64,000 bases of DNA from Pseudolysobacter antarcticus (GTDB lineage: Bacteria; Pseudomonadota; Gammaproteobacteria; Xanthomonadales; Rhodanobacteraceae): the NCBI RefSeq assembly GCF_004168365.1, contig NZ_CP035704.1:248001-312000 (forward strand), given 5' to 3'. The notes beneath the pieces are model-generated. The model was not told the origin of the DNA and searched no databases. It saw only the letters and a list, made by a program, of their open reading frames with translations. Below are positions 25,850 through 35,759 of this stretch, piece by piece. Both the position numbers and the translations under genes were made by a program. Position 1 is the stretch's first letter, and each line of letters starts with the position of its first letter.

Positions 25850-28234
25850 TCATTCGTGACGCAAGGCAATGGTGGGATCGACCGCCGCCGCGCGCCATGC
25901 TGGCAGCCAGCACGCGAATGCGGCGACGGCGCTGACGATCAGTGCGGTGGCGGTCCACGTTTGCGGATCACTGAACGCGATGCCGAACAGGCGATCCGAC
26001 AACAGCCGCGCGAGCGGTATGCCGAGCGCGACTCCGAGCGCCGTGCCGAGTGCGATCAGTGCGCCGCCTTGGCGCATCACGAGGCCGATGATGCGCGATG
26101 CCTTGGCGCCGAGCGCCATGCGCACGCCGAATTCCGGCAGGCGTCGGCGCACCGCAAATCCGAGTACGGCGGTCAGCCCGAGCGCGGCCAAGATGAGCGT
26201 GGCGATGGCAAATCCGCCGAGCGCTTCGAGCAACGCGCGACGACCACTGAGGGTTTTTCCGACCAGTTCGCTCATCGGTTTGTTGACCCCGATATCGACG
26301 TCCGGCATGTGCGTGTGGATTTGCTGGCGCAGGGTTTCGGCGAACGCCGCCGGATCGAGACTTGTGCGAGTGACCAGCCAGAAAATCGGCAGCGGTGCCG
26401 CGTTGAAGTGATACAAGGTCGGCAGGTTGGCGGCCTCGCCGAGCGATTCGTGCTTGACCGTGTGTACAACGCCGATGATGCGCGCGCGGCGATAATTGTC
26501 GGCGTCGATGGGGATCTCGACATACGCACTCAGCGTGTCGCCATCGCGTAAAAAGCGATCGCGATACAGCTCGTCGACGATCACCGGACTGGCCTCGCCG
26601 AAATCCGTCGGTTCGAAATCGCGGCCTGCGCCGAGGCCAATGCCGAGCGCGGAAAAATAACCGGGGCCGACGCCGCGATCGCGCACTTCACGATTATCGG
26701 TTTCTCCGGGCAGGCGGATCGACGATACCGATTCCCAGCCGCTGAACGGCGGCATCGTGCTGACCGCCGCGTAGTCGACGCCGGGCAGGTTGGCGATATC
26801 GGCGCGCAAGCTTTCGACCATCGGCCGGAAGCGCGCCGCGTCGGTGTTTGCGTTGTAGTGTTTGCCGCGCATGCTCACCCCGACCGGATCGATCGCGGTC
26901 AATACCACGCCGCGCGTATCGAAGCCCGCATCGATCGAGACCAAGTTCACCGCGCTGCGCAGCAACAGGCCGCTGCTGCCGAGCAGGGCGGTCGTCAACA
27001 TCACTTGCGCCACCAGCATGGCCGGACGCACGCGGCCGAGACCGGTGATGCCAGCGCGGCTCGACAACGACGATGATCGTCGCGCGGCGAATATCGCCAG
27101 CGACGCGCTGCTGAGCACGGCCAGCGTGACCGCTAGCCCCGCGCCCATCATCGCCACGCCGAATCCGCTGCCTTGCGCGAGATCATCGGGCAATAATCCG
27201 CGTTGCTGGATCAGCCCCAATAGCAGCGGTGCGAGGACCAGCCCGAGGCCGAGGCCGATCGCGACCGGCGCGCCGAGGTCGAGCATCACGCCGCGCAGGA
27301 TCGCCGCTTCACTCGCGCCGATCGCGCGCCGGATTTCGAGCTCGCGCGAGCGTGCCAGCAGGCGATCGAGTTGCAGGTTGACGAGGTTCGCGGCGACCAC
27401 TGCGAGCAGCACCAGCGCGGCGAGTTGCAGCAACGCCAGCGACTGCCAATGCGCGGCGGTAAAACGCTCGCGCCACAGCCGTGCGTGCGCGCTCAAGCCG
27501 GGCCCGCCGCGCAAACCTTGCATGCTCGGCTCGTGTTCGAGAATCGCCGCGAGTGCCGCGTGCGCCTGATCCACGCTGGTGCCCGGCGCGAGGCGCGCGA
27601 CCACGTCGATATCGCCGACATTGCCTTTTTCCGATTGCGCGCGCTCGGCATCGGTCATCACGTACGGTCGCCACGCGTCGGTAGTTGCATCGGGGAATGC
27701 GAAGCCGCGCGGCATCACGCCGATCACGCTATAGCTGCGATCGTGCAGACGTACTTGTTGACCGATCACATTTGGATCGGCGTTGAAACGCGCGCGCCAG
27801 ATGGCATCGCTGAGCACCAGCACGGCATCGTCGCCGGGCTTCGCATCGGTAGGCGCGAAGCTGCGCCCGAGTGCCGCGGATACGCCGAGCACCTGCGAAA
27901 ATTCCTGGCTGACGCGCAACATTTGCCAGCTGCGGCCATCTTCTTCGCCGCGTGTTTTGACGAAGCCGAGCGCGCCGGAAAAATGCGCCTTGTCGACGAC
28001 GATATCCTCGCGCAATTTTTCAGTCAGACCGAGGGTGAAGCCGAATTTCGGCAACTCGGCCTGCAGATCAACGAGGTTGTCGGCGTCGGCATATGGCAAG
28101 GCTTTCCAGCGCAACGCGTGGATCGCACCGAACGCGGCGGCATTGATCGCCACCACAAATGCGATCAGCACTATCACGGTCACGGTGAAAAATGGTGTGC
28201 GCATTTGTCGGCGCAACAGCGAAGCGAAGTTCAT
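25850..28234 (-). CDS. ABC permease, duplicated MacB_PCD-FtsX type (permease 3)
   Basis: About 794 residues from ATG 28234, with GAGGA upstream. Closest relative inside the cluster is permease 2: both begin with an RRQMRTPFF motif, have the loop AFGAIHALRWKALPY, and the second FtsX block FAVRRRLPEFGVRMALGA. Other array members share only the overall layout. Ten bases separate it from permease 4 and ten from permease 2, so the three genes are almost certainly co-translated from one message. Confidence 0.9.
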   Translation of the reverse strand: MNFASLLRRQMRTPFFTVTVIVLIAFVVAINAAAFGAIHALRWKALPYADADNLVDLQAELPKFGFTLGLTEKLREDIVVDKAHFSGALGFVKTRGEEDGRSWQMLRVSQEFSQVLGVSAALGRSFAPTDAKPGDDAVLVLSDAIWRARFNADPNVIGQQVRLHDRSYSVIGVMPRGFAFPDATTDAWRPYVMTDAERAQSEKGNVGDIDVVARLAPGTSVDQAHAALAAILEHEPSMQGLRGGPGLSAHARLWRERFTAAHWQSLALLQLAALVLLAVVAANLVNLQLDRLLARSRELEIRRAIGASEAAILRGVMLDLGAPVAIGLGLGLVLAPLLLGLIQQRGLLPDDLAQGSGFGVAMMGAGLAVTLAVLSSASLAIFAARRSSSLSSRAGITGLGRVRPAMLVAQVMLTTALLGSSGLLLRSAVNLVSIDAGFDTRGVVLTAIDPVGVSMRGKHYNANTDAARFRPMVESLRADIANLPGVDYAAVSTMPPFSGWESVSSIRLPGETDNREVRDRGVGPGYFSALGIGLGAGRDFEPTDFGEASPVIVDELYRDRFLRDGDTLSAYVEIPIDADNYRRARIIGVVHTVKHESLGEAANLPTLYHFNAAPLPIFWLVTRTSLDPAAFAETLRQQIHTHMPDVDIGVNKPMSELVGKTLSGRRALLEALGGFAIATLILAALGLTAVLGFAVRRRLPEFGVRMALGAKASRIIGLVMRQGGALIALGTALGVALGIPLARLLSDRLFGIAFSDPQTWTATALIVSAVAAFACWLPAWRAAAVDPTIALRHE

Positions 28235-28244
28235 CGGAGAGTCC

Positions 28245-30713
28245 TCATTCGTGACGCAAGGCGATAGTGGGATCGACCGTGGCTGCGCGCCACGCCGGTA
28301 TGCCGCACGCGAGCAACGTGGTGAAAACAATCACGCTACAAACCAGCGCGAGCGTGAGCGGATCGTGTGCGTCGATGCCGAACAGTTGCGCGCGTAGGCG
28401 ATACGCGACGCTGAGCGCAATCAGCAGTCCCAGCACCAGGCCGATCGCGACGAGCCGGCCGCCATCGAATAACACCAACCGCAGGATGTCGTGGCGCTGC
28501 GCACCGAGCGACATACGTACACCGATTTCGCCGCGTCGTTGCGTCACGGCGAATGCGAGCACGCCATAAATGCCGACCGCAGCGAGCAACAGCGCGGCGG
28601 CGGCGAACAGCATCAGCAGCAACATTGGCGTGCGACGATCAGTCAGCGAATCGTCGATGCGTTCGTGCATCGTCTTGATATCAAACACGGCCTGGTCGGG
28701 ATCGATTTTTTGCCAGGCCGCGCGCAATGGCCCGATCAATTCGGCGGCGGCGAGTCGGGTTTTCATCACGAGCATGAACAGTCGCGTCGGGTCTTGATGG
28801 AAATTTCGATACAGCGTTTCCATCGTGGTGTTTTCGTACAATTTGTTGCGCTTCACCGTCGCTACAACGCCGATAATCGTCTGCCAGTCACGCTCGATAT
28901 TGACTCCGCGCCACGCAATACGTTTGCCGATCGCGCTCTCGTTCGGGAAATATTTCTTGGCGAACGTGTCGTCAACGATCACGACTTTTTGTGCGCCGAT
29001 ATTGTCGCTACTCAAGAATCCGCGGCCTTGCAACAACGGGATTTCCAGCGTCTTGAAATAGTCCTCGTCGATGACTTCGAGGTAGCCGAACGGTGTCGCT
29101 TGTGCGGCGGAAACATCGCGGCCTTCGATGAAATATGCGGCCGAGGATTCATCGTCGGTGAACAGCATTGAGCTCGCTACGCCAGCGGATTGCACGCCGG
29201 GCAGCGCGCGTACTTCCATCAGTAATCGCTCGTAGAACGGCGCGGCATCGGCGCTGCTTTTATAACGGCTCGGCGGCAGATGTACGCTCACGGTAAGCAC
29301 ATCGTCGGCGTTGAACCCGGGACTCTGTTGCTGCATCCGCGCGTAGCTGTGCAGCAATAGTCCGGCACCTATCAACAGCACCACCGCAAGCGTGATCTGC
29401 GCGATCACCAGCGTATTGCGGATACGGCGCGACGAACGACCGCCGAGGTTGCCGCGTCCGCCTTCCTTGAGAGCATCGGCAGGCCGTTCGCGCATCAGCG
29501 CGAGGATCGGCACCAGAGCAAAAGCCAGCCCGGTAAGCACGGTCAAAATCAGGGTGTAGATAAACACCGGCAGATCGAGATCGATACTGAATCCGTATAT
29601 CGCGCCGTCCAGTCCGAGCGCATGAATCAGCTGGATGCAGACTTGCGCCACAACCATTCCGGCGATGCCGCCGCCGAGCGCGAGCAACAGACTTTCCAGC
29701 AACAGTTGTTGCGCGATGCGCGCGCGCCCGGCACCGAGGGCGGAACGCAGCGCGAGCTCCTTCTGTCGCGACGAAACACGCAGCAACATCAGGTTGGCGG
29801 CATTCGCGCAGGCGATCAGGAGCACCGCAGCGACCACCGCCTGCAGCAGCCACAGCAGCGGTTTGATGTCACCGGCTTGTTGCTCGTGCAGCGATTTGCT
29901 GCGGCCGCGAAAGCCGGAGCTTTCGATGAACGATTTGTAACTCCGGCTATCACCGTTGCCGTCGGCGAAGCGTTCGACATTGTGCCGCACGATCAGATCG
30001 AACTGCGCATCGAGTTGTGCGATCGAGACGCCGGGTCTGAGCCGACCGATACTGCGCGCGAAATCGAAACCGCGCATCGAATCGCCACTCTGTTTCGGCG
30101 TGAACGCAAACGCTGTCCACACCTGCACCGTGCGATTGGGAAAGCCGAAATTTTCCGGCATCACGCCAACCACGCGGTAACTTTCTGCATTCATGCGAAT
30201 GTCGCGACCGACCATCGCCGGATCGGCATTGAACTGGTTTTTCCACAGCGCATGACTCAGCACCACGACATGCTCGTGGCCGATTTGTGCCTCGTCCGCG
30301 GTGAATGTGCGCCCGAGCGCAGCGGTCACCTGCAGCGTCGTGAACAACGACGGCGTCGCGACGATGCCAACTACATTCTGCGCGCCATTCGCATCGGCAA
30401 GGTTGAAGCTGCGGTCGTAATATAGCGCGCTATCGGCTAGCTGATCGGCCTGGTCGCGACGGTCGATGAAGTCCGGCACGGTCATGCCGGATTCGGCCTG
30501 ATCCATCTTCGGATAACTGTTGTAGATGTAGACCAGCCGCGTACTGTCGGGATAGGCCAGCGGCCGCAACAACATGCCGTTGATCACGCTGAAAATCGCG
30601 CTATTGGCACCGATGCCGAGCGCCAATGTCGCGACCACCGCCAGCACAAAACCCGGTCGCGCCGCGAGCAGACGCAGGCTCTGAGAAAAATCGGCGCGCA
30701 GCGAGGTCAGCAC
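28245..30713 (-). CDS. ABC permease, duplicated MacB_PCD-FtsX type (permease 4)
   Basis: 822 residues. Begins with LLAARPGFVLAVVATLALGIGANSAIF in pieces typical of ADOP permeases: a conserved RPGF followed by a helix and GIGANSAIFSV. The second half contains FAVTQRRGEIGVRMSLGAQ, the FtsX signature region. The protein ends in IALRHE. It is separated from permease 5 by 93 bases, one of only two larger gaps in the array, which could hold an internal promoter or processing site; I saw no clear sigma-54 or terminator motif there. Confidence 0.9.
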   Translation of the reverse strand: MLTSLRADFSQSLRLLAARPGFVLAVVATLALGIGANSAIFSVINGMLLRPLAYPDSTRLVYIYNSYPKMDQAESGMTVPDFIDRRDQADQLADSALYYDRSFNLADANGAQNVVGIVATPSLFTTLQVTAALGRTFTADEAQIGHEHVVVLSHALWKNQFNADPAMVGRDIRMNAESYRVVGVMPENFGFPNRTVQVWTAFAFTPKQSGDSMRGFDFARSIGRLRPGVSIAQLDAQFDLIVRHNVERFADGNGDSRSYKSFIESSGFRGRSKSLHEQQAGDIKPLLWLLQAVVAAVLLIACANAANLMLLRVSSRQKELALRSALGAGRARIAQQLLLESLLLALGGGIAGMVVAQVCIQLIHALGLDGAIYGFSIDLDLPVFIYTLILTVLTGLAFALVPILALMRERPADALKEGGRGNLGGRSSRRIRNTLVIAQITLAVVLLIGAGLLLHSYARMQQQSPGFNADDVLTVSVHLPPSRYKSSADAAPFYERLLMEVRALPGVQSAGVASSMLFTDDESSAAYFIEGRDVSAAQATPFGYLEVIDEDYFKTLEIPLLQGRGFLSSDNIGAQKVVIVDDTFAKKYFPNESAIGKRIAWRGVNIERDWQTIIGVVATVKRNKLYENTTMETLYRNFHQDPTRLFMLVMKTRLAAAELIGPLRAAWQKIDPDQAVFDIKTMHERIDDSLTDRRTPMLLLMLFAAAALLLAAVGIYGVLAFAVTQRRGEIGVRMSLGAQRHDILRLVLFDGGRLVAIGLVLGLLIALSVAYRLRAQLFGIDAHDPLTLALVCSVIVFTTLLACGIPAWRAATVDPTIALRHE

Positions 30714-30806
30714 AGATCGACTCCGTTGATCGCGCGCCTCGCAACGGGCGAGCGATCAGGTTTCATCGTGTCCGGCAGGTGGGTCATCGGCGACATGCTA
30801 CGGGCA

Positions 30807-33242
30807 TTATTCCTGGCGCAGCGCGATGATCGGATTGATCGATGCGGCGCGGCGCGCCGGCAGATAACTCGCGAGCATCGCGATCGCCGCGAGCAACAAG
30901 CCGGCGCCGAGGAAGGCCAGCGCATCGGCTGCGTTCGCGCCAAACAACAGGCTCGATACCAGCATCGCGCCACCGAGTGACAGCACCGCGCCGATAACTA
31001 GGCCGCTGCTCGCGAGCAAGGCGCCGCGACGCAATACATCGGCCACGATGCGTCGCGGACTCGCGCCCATCGCGAGGCGCACGCCGAACTCACGTGTGCG
31101 GCTCGCGACATGCATTGCGATCAGGCCGTACAAACCGATCGCGGCGAGCAGCAGGCCGATGCCGCCGAGTGCGAGCGAGATCATGCCGACGATTCGTTGT
31201 GGCAACAGCGACAGCGCAATCACATCGGTCAGCGGATGTATTTGTCCCGCCGGCACTGATGCATCGAGCGTATGCAGTTCGCTGCGCATTTGCATGGCAA
31301 ACGTGTTTGGCGGTAAAGACGTCTTTACCACCAAGGATGCTTCCGCGCGCGGCCATTGCGTCAGCGGCAGGAACAGGAACGGTTCGCTGGTTTCGCTTAG
31401 CGATGCGTATTTTCCGTTCGCGGCAATACCGATCACAGTCAAGGTGTGCAAATCATCCTTGTCGCCGTAAACAAAGCTGCGGCCGAGCACATCGCCGCTT
31501 GGCACCAGCAGGTGCGCCAGTGCGACATTCACCACGCACACTTCGGTGTTGCCCTTGTTATCGTGCAGATCGAAACCGCGGCCTTGCAGCTTGATATCCA
31601 GCGTCTCGAAAAATCCGGGTGAGACGAGATTGGTATCGGGACTCACCGCGTCTTCGGGCAAGTTCGGCAACTGGAAACTGCCGAAACTCATGTGGCTCAA
31701 ATCGAGCGGTACCAGCGCGGCGAGTGCGGCTTGTTCGACTCCTGGCATCTGGCGCACATGTTCAGTGAATGTCTTTTGAATTTGTGCCAGCGCGGCAGGC
31801 GCATAACCGCTCGGTTCGAGATTGAAATCGGCGGTCAGCACATGCTGCGGATCGAAGCCGGTATCGATCGCCGCGGCGCGTTGCAATGCACGCATGAACA
31901 ATCCGCCGCTGACCAGCAGCACCATCGTCAACGCGATTTGCGCAACCACCAGTGTGCTGCCGAGCCGCGACCGACCTCCGGCAATTTGTCGACTCACGAG
32001 CGCCTGGCTCGCACCGGGTGCGTGCTTGGAGATACGCAGCGCCGGCAGCAGTCCGAACACGAGCGCGGTGACCAGTGTGCAGCCGAGCGCGAACATGAGC
32101 GCAGCGCCATCCATCGGCACGTGCATGGATATCGGCACCGGCGTTGGCGGATCGATTTGCGACAACAGCGCGCAACAGCCCCTGCCGAGCAATACGCCGA
32201 TCACGCCTGCACCTAGCGACAGCAAAATACTTTCGGTCAGCAATTGCGAGATCACGCGCGTGCGGCTCGCGCCGAGTACAAAACGCATCGCGATTTCGTG
32301 GCGGCGTGCTTCGCCACGCGCCAGCAGCATCGAGGCGACATTCACACAGGCGACCAGCAGGATCAGCGAAATCAGCGCGAACAACAGGCCGGAAAATGCG
32401 ATCAATCCACCACGGAATTCGCCGGGTACGGCACGTAGCGCTACCACGCTGATGCCACCGTCGTTGCGCGGCCGCGGATACGCGCTGGCGAGTTGCTGGC
32501 CAATCACCGATAACTGATTTTGCGCGAGCGCGACGGTGGTATCCGGCGTCAGTCGTGCCGCGAGCGACAGCCATGCGGAAGCGCGCTCATCGAAGCGGCG
32601 CGGCGCACCGGGCTTGAGCAATGCAAGCTGATGCAACGGCACGTAGAACGCCGGCGTGAGCAAGGCGATGGTGCCGTGGAATTCCGGCGCAGCGATGCCG
32701 GCCAGAGTAAACGCCTGACCGTTGATCAGCACCGGTTTGCCGACCGCCGTGGTATCGCCATCGAGATACTTGCGCCACGCCGCGTAACTGGCAACCACCA
32801 CCGGTGCGGCGCCATCACGATCGTCGTTGTCGCTGAGCAGGCGGCCGCGATACGCTGCTACTTGCAACGTATCGAAATAATTCCCGCTGACCACCAGCCC
32901 GAGGGCGCGCTGCGGTTCGCCCGCGACACTCACGTTGAGGGGCTGCATGGCATACGCGAAAAGTGTTGCGAAATTTTTGGCGCGCAGCGCGTAGTCGCTG
33001 AAGTCCGGATAAGAGAATGATTCGAAGCCGTCGCCGTGCCGCGTACGGCCCAGTTCGACCACCGTGGTTTGGGTGCCGATACCGCTCACCGGCGCGAACA
33101 AAAAAGTATTCACGACACTGAACAAGGTTGTGCTGGCGGCGATGCCGATCGCCAGCGACAACACTGCAAACAGCGTGAAGCCGGGTCGGTTCAGCAGTTG
33201 ACGGGTGGCGTAGCGCAAGTTCTGCAAGAAGATCGATAACAT
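30807..33242 (-). CDS. ABC permease, duplicated MacB_PCD-FtsX type (permease 5)
   Basis: 811 residues, starting MLSIFLQNLRYATRQLLNRPGF, with the GIAASTTLFSVVNTFLF segment that opens many ADOP proteins. First FtsX block near LILLVACVNVASMLLARGEARR; second near HVASRTREFGVRLAMGAS. It ends IALRQE. Nine bases separate its start from the stop of permease 6. It is not obviously a recent duplicate of any other member, so the array mixes old and young paralogues. Confidence 0.9.
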   Translation of the reverse strand: MLSIFLQNLRYATRQLLNRPGFTLFAVLSLAIGIAASTTLFSVVNTFLFAPVSGIGTQTTVVELGRTRHGDGFESFSYPDFSDYALRAKNFATLFAYAMQPLNVSVAGEPQRALGLVVSGNYFDTLQVAAYRGRLLSDNDDRDGAAPVVVASYAAWRKYLDGDTTAVGKPVLINGQAFTLAGIAAPEFHGTIALLTPAFYVPLHQLALLKPGAPRRFDERASAWLSLAARLTPDTTVALAQNQLSVIGQQLASAYPRPRNDGGISVVALRAVPGEFRGGLIAFSGLLFALISLILLVACVNVASMLLARGEARRHEIAMRFVLGASRTRVISQLLTESILLSLGAGVIGVLLGRGCCALLSQIDPPTPVPISMHVPMDGAALMFALGCTLVTALVFGLLPALRISKHAPGASQALVSRQIAGGRSRLGSTLVVAQIALTMVLLVSGGLFMRALQRAAAIDTGFDPQHVLTADFNLEPSGYAPAALAQIQKTFTEHVRQMPGVEQAALAALVPLDLSHMSFGSFQLPNLPEDAVSPDTNLVSPGFFETLDIKLQGRGFDLHDNKGNTEVCVVNVALAHLLVPSGDVLGRSFVYGDKDDLHTLTVIGIAANGKYASLSETSEPFLFLPLTQWPRAEASLVVKTSLPPNTFAMQMRSELHTLDASVPAGQIHPLTDVIALSLLPQRIVGMISLALGGIGLLLAAIGLYGLIAMHVASRTREFGVRLAMGASPRRIVADVLRRGALLASSGLVIGAVLSLGGAMLVSSLLFGANAADALAFLGAGLLLAAIAMLASYLPARRAASINPIIALRQE

Positions 33243-33251
33243 GAAATTTCC

Positions 33252-35669
33252 TTAGTCGTGACGCAGGGCAATCATCGGATCGACGCGCAGCGCACGACGC
33301 GCCGGAATCGTCACCGCGAGCACTGCAGCGAGAATCAAAATGCCGAGCGCGCTCGACACCACAGTGGCATCGCTGGCCGGAATGCTGTGCAGGGATTCAC
33401 TCAATAAATGTGCGAACGGAATGCCGCCGGCCAAACCGATGGCGAGGCCGACACCGAGCTGGACGAAGCTGCGACCAAACAGGTTGCGCAGCACGCTTGG
33501 GCTGCTCGCACCGAGCGCGCGGCGCACGCCGATTTCGCGCATGCGCTGGTCGACGCTGAATGCCATCACGCCATACAAACCCGCGCCGGCCAGCACCAGC
33601 GCGATTGCGCCGAAGATGCCGAAACTTTGCGCGACGATGCGTTCGCCGAACGACACGCTGCGCATGACGGCGGCGTAGTCGCGCGTCCAGTACACCGGTG
33701 TGTCGGGATCGATCGTGCGCATGATTTCGTCAAGGCGCGGTGCGAACGCAAGCGCATCGCCGCGCGTGCGTACCGCGATGCTGGCGACCCGAAACGGCCC
33801 TTGGCGCAACGGGATCAGCAGTGTTGGTTGTGGTTGATCACCGGGTGCATACAGCTTGAGTGCACCGATCACGCCGACGACCGTCACCGCGGCCGCATTC
33901 GGATCGCGTGGATCGAGCCGAAAGCGGCGTCCGAGGATCGGTTGATCGCTGCTGAAGCGCTCGACAAAACGCCGATCGACGACCGCAGTGCGATCGCCAT
34001 CGGCGCGGTCGCGACTGTCGAAAAAACGGCCTTCCTGCAAGGCGATGCCATAGGCCGCGAGAAAATGATCGTCGACGGCGCCGTAGCTTGTCTGCGCTAA
34101 AACGCTGTCGCCGAATATTGTGTTTTCTGCCGGCAACACGGCATGACTTTCGTTGAACCAAGTGCCGGGCAGCGCAGTGCCGAGGCTGCTGTCGATTACG
34201 CCCGCATCGGCGCGCAGGTGTTCCGCCAGTTTGTCGTAAAGCTGCCATTGCGCCGCTGCATTCGGGTAAGTATTTTCCGGTAATACGATGCGAGCGCTGA
34301 GCAGGTGGCCGGTGTCGATACCGAGATCGATGTGGTCGATCGAGACGATGCCGCGCAGCATCGTGCCGACGCTGATCAGCAAGGCGCACGACAACGCGAC
34401 CTCACCGATAACGAGCATGCGGCTGATGCGCCCGAACGAGCCGCCGGCGACGTTGCGTCCGCCTTCGCGCAGGCCGCTCGCGACTGCGGCAGCGGCGCGC
34501 AACGCTGGCAGCAAACCGCTGGCGAGGGCGGTGAGCAGCGCCGCGCCAAGCGCGAGCAGCACGACCGTGCTGTCCAGATCGAAACGCAACCACAGCGGCG
34601 GACCGAAATCCGCAGCGCGCAACATACGTTGTTGCCAGCCGATGCCGATCTGCGCGAGCAGCAATGCGGCGACCGTCGCGAGCAGGCTCAGCAGCAGACT
34701 TTCGGCGAGCAGATGGCCGATCAGGCGTTTGCGCGTGGCCCCCAGCGCCACCCGCAACGCGAACTCCTGGCGCCGACTCAGCGTGCGCGTCAGCAGCAGA
34801 TTTGCGGCGTTCGCGCAGGCCAGCAGCAACACCACAAAAACGCTGCCGAGCATGAGTCGCAACATCGCGCGCATGCTGCGCTCGACCGCCATATACGCGA
34901 GCGGCTCGATGCCCGCACGCAGACCGCGGAAACGCTCCGGCTCGCGCTGCGCGGCTTGCGCCAACCAGTTATCGAGCGTCGCGCTCAGAGCGACATCGGT
35001 CGCATCTGCATGTCGGCGCAGGATCACCCAGTACGCGCGATCGTCCGACTTCGCTGCATCTGTGAGCGCTGCCGCGAGCCAGATCACTTCACGACTCGGA
35101 TAGCTGAAATTTTGCGGCATCACGCCGATCACCGTGGTCGGCTGCGCATTCACGCGCACCTGCCGACCGATGATCTGCGGATCGCCGCCGTAGCGGCTTT
35201 GCCAGAGCTCATAGGACAGCATCGCGGTTGCCGCCGCGCCTTCGCGCTCGTCATCGCCGGAAAAATCCCGACCGAGCAGTGGTGCGATACCGAGCACATG
35301 AAATAGATTGGTGCTGACAAACGCGCCGTTGACGCGCTGCGGCCGATCCTGATCGCTGAGATTGATCGTTGAGCGCGCCACGCCGCCGATTTCCGCCGAG
35401 CTCGCCAAATACCGCCGCATCTCGATCAGATCGGTATTGTTGACCGGGTTGATATTCTCGTCGCCGCTGATATTACGAACACCGGCGTGCAGCAACTGTT
35501 CTGGCGCCGCGAACGGCAGCGGCCGCAGCAGAAAACCGTTGATCATCGCAAGCATGAAAATCACGCAGGTGAGTCCGGCCGTAAGCACGCCGATCACGAG
35601 CGCAGAAAAGGCCGGTCGTGTGGCGATGCCGCGCGCGGCGTGCTTGAGTTCGGTCCAGCAGATGTTCAT
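33252..35669 (-). CDS. ABC permease, duplicated MacB_PCD-FtsX type (permease 6)
   Basis: About 805 residues. ATG 35669 is preferred over a TTG two codons upstream because GGGAAT is better placed. Its first 46 codons match permease 7 almost base for base (three differences over 138 bp), whereas the remainder of the protein is much less similar. Both halves keep the core and FtsX domains (RTLSRRQEFALRVALGA and VDQRMREIGVRRALGA). It ends IALRHD. A 90-base gap precedes it. Confidence 0.9.
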   Translation of the reverse strand: MNICWTELKHAARGIATRPAFSALVIGVLTAGLTCVIFMLAMINGFLLRPLPFAAPEQLLHAGVRNISGDENINPVNNTDLIEMRRYLASSAEIGGVARSTINLSDQDRPQRVNGAFVSTNLFHVLGIAPLLGRDFSGDDEREGAAATAMLSYELWQSRYGGDPQIIGRQVRVNAQPTTVIGVMPQNFSYPSREVIWLAAALTDAAKSDDRAYWVILRRHADATDVALSATLDNWLAQAAQREPERFRGLRAGIEPLAYMAVERSMRAMLRLMLGSVFVVLLLACANAANLLLTRTLSRRQEFALRVALGATRKRLIGHLLAESLLLSLLATVAALLLAQIGIGWQQRMLRAADFGPPLWLRFDLDSTVVLLALGAALLTALASGLLPALRAAAAVASGLREGGRNVAGGSFGRISRMLVIGEVALSCALLISVGTMLRGIVSIDHIDLGIDTGHLLSARIVLPENTYPNAAAQWQLYDKLAEHLRADAGVIDSSLGTALPGTWFNESHAVLPAENTIFGDSVLAQTSYGAVDDHFLAAYGIALQEGRFFDSRDRADGDRTAVVDRRFVERFSSDQPILGRRFRLDPRDPNAAAVTVVGVIGALKLYAPGDQPQPTLLIPLRQGPFRVASIAVRTRGDALAFAPRLDEIMRTIDPDTPVYWTRDYAAVMRSVSFGERIVAQSFGIFGAIALVLAGAGLYGVMAFSVDQRMREIGVRRALGASSPSVLRNLFGRSFVQLGVGLAIGLAGGIPFAHLLSESLHSIPASDATVVSSALGILILAAVLAVTIPARRALRVDPMIALRHD
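35532..35669 (-). repeat. Near-identical 5' end shared by permeases 6 and 7 (unit in permease 6)
   Basis: 138 bp matching 38046-38183 with three substitutions (offset 2,514). The match stops abruptly on the coding side, while the rest of the two genes is divergent. Confidence 0.9.
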
Positions 35670-35759
35670 CGCCAAATTCCCGATGCAGTGCGGGGCGTAG
35701 CGCCTCGTGAAACGTGCGTTGTTAGCCGCGCGGTCAAGGTTGAATTTTTCATGCGACTA

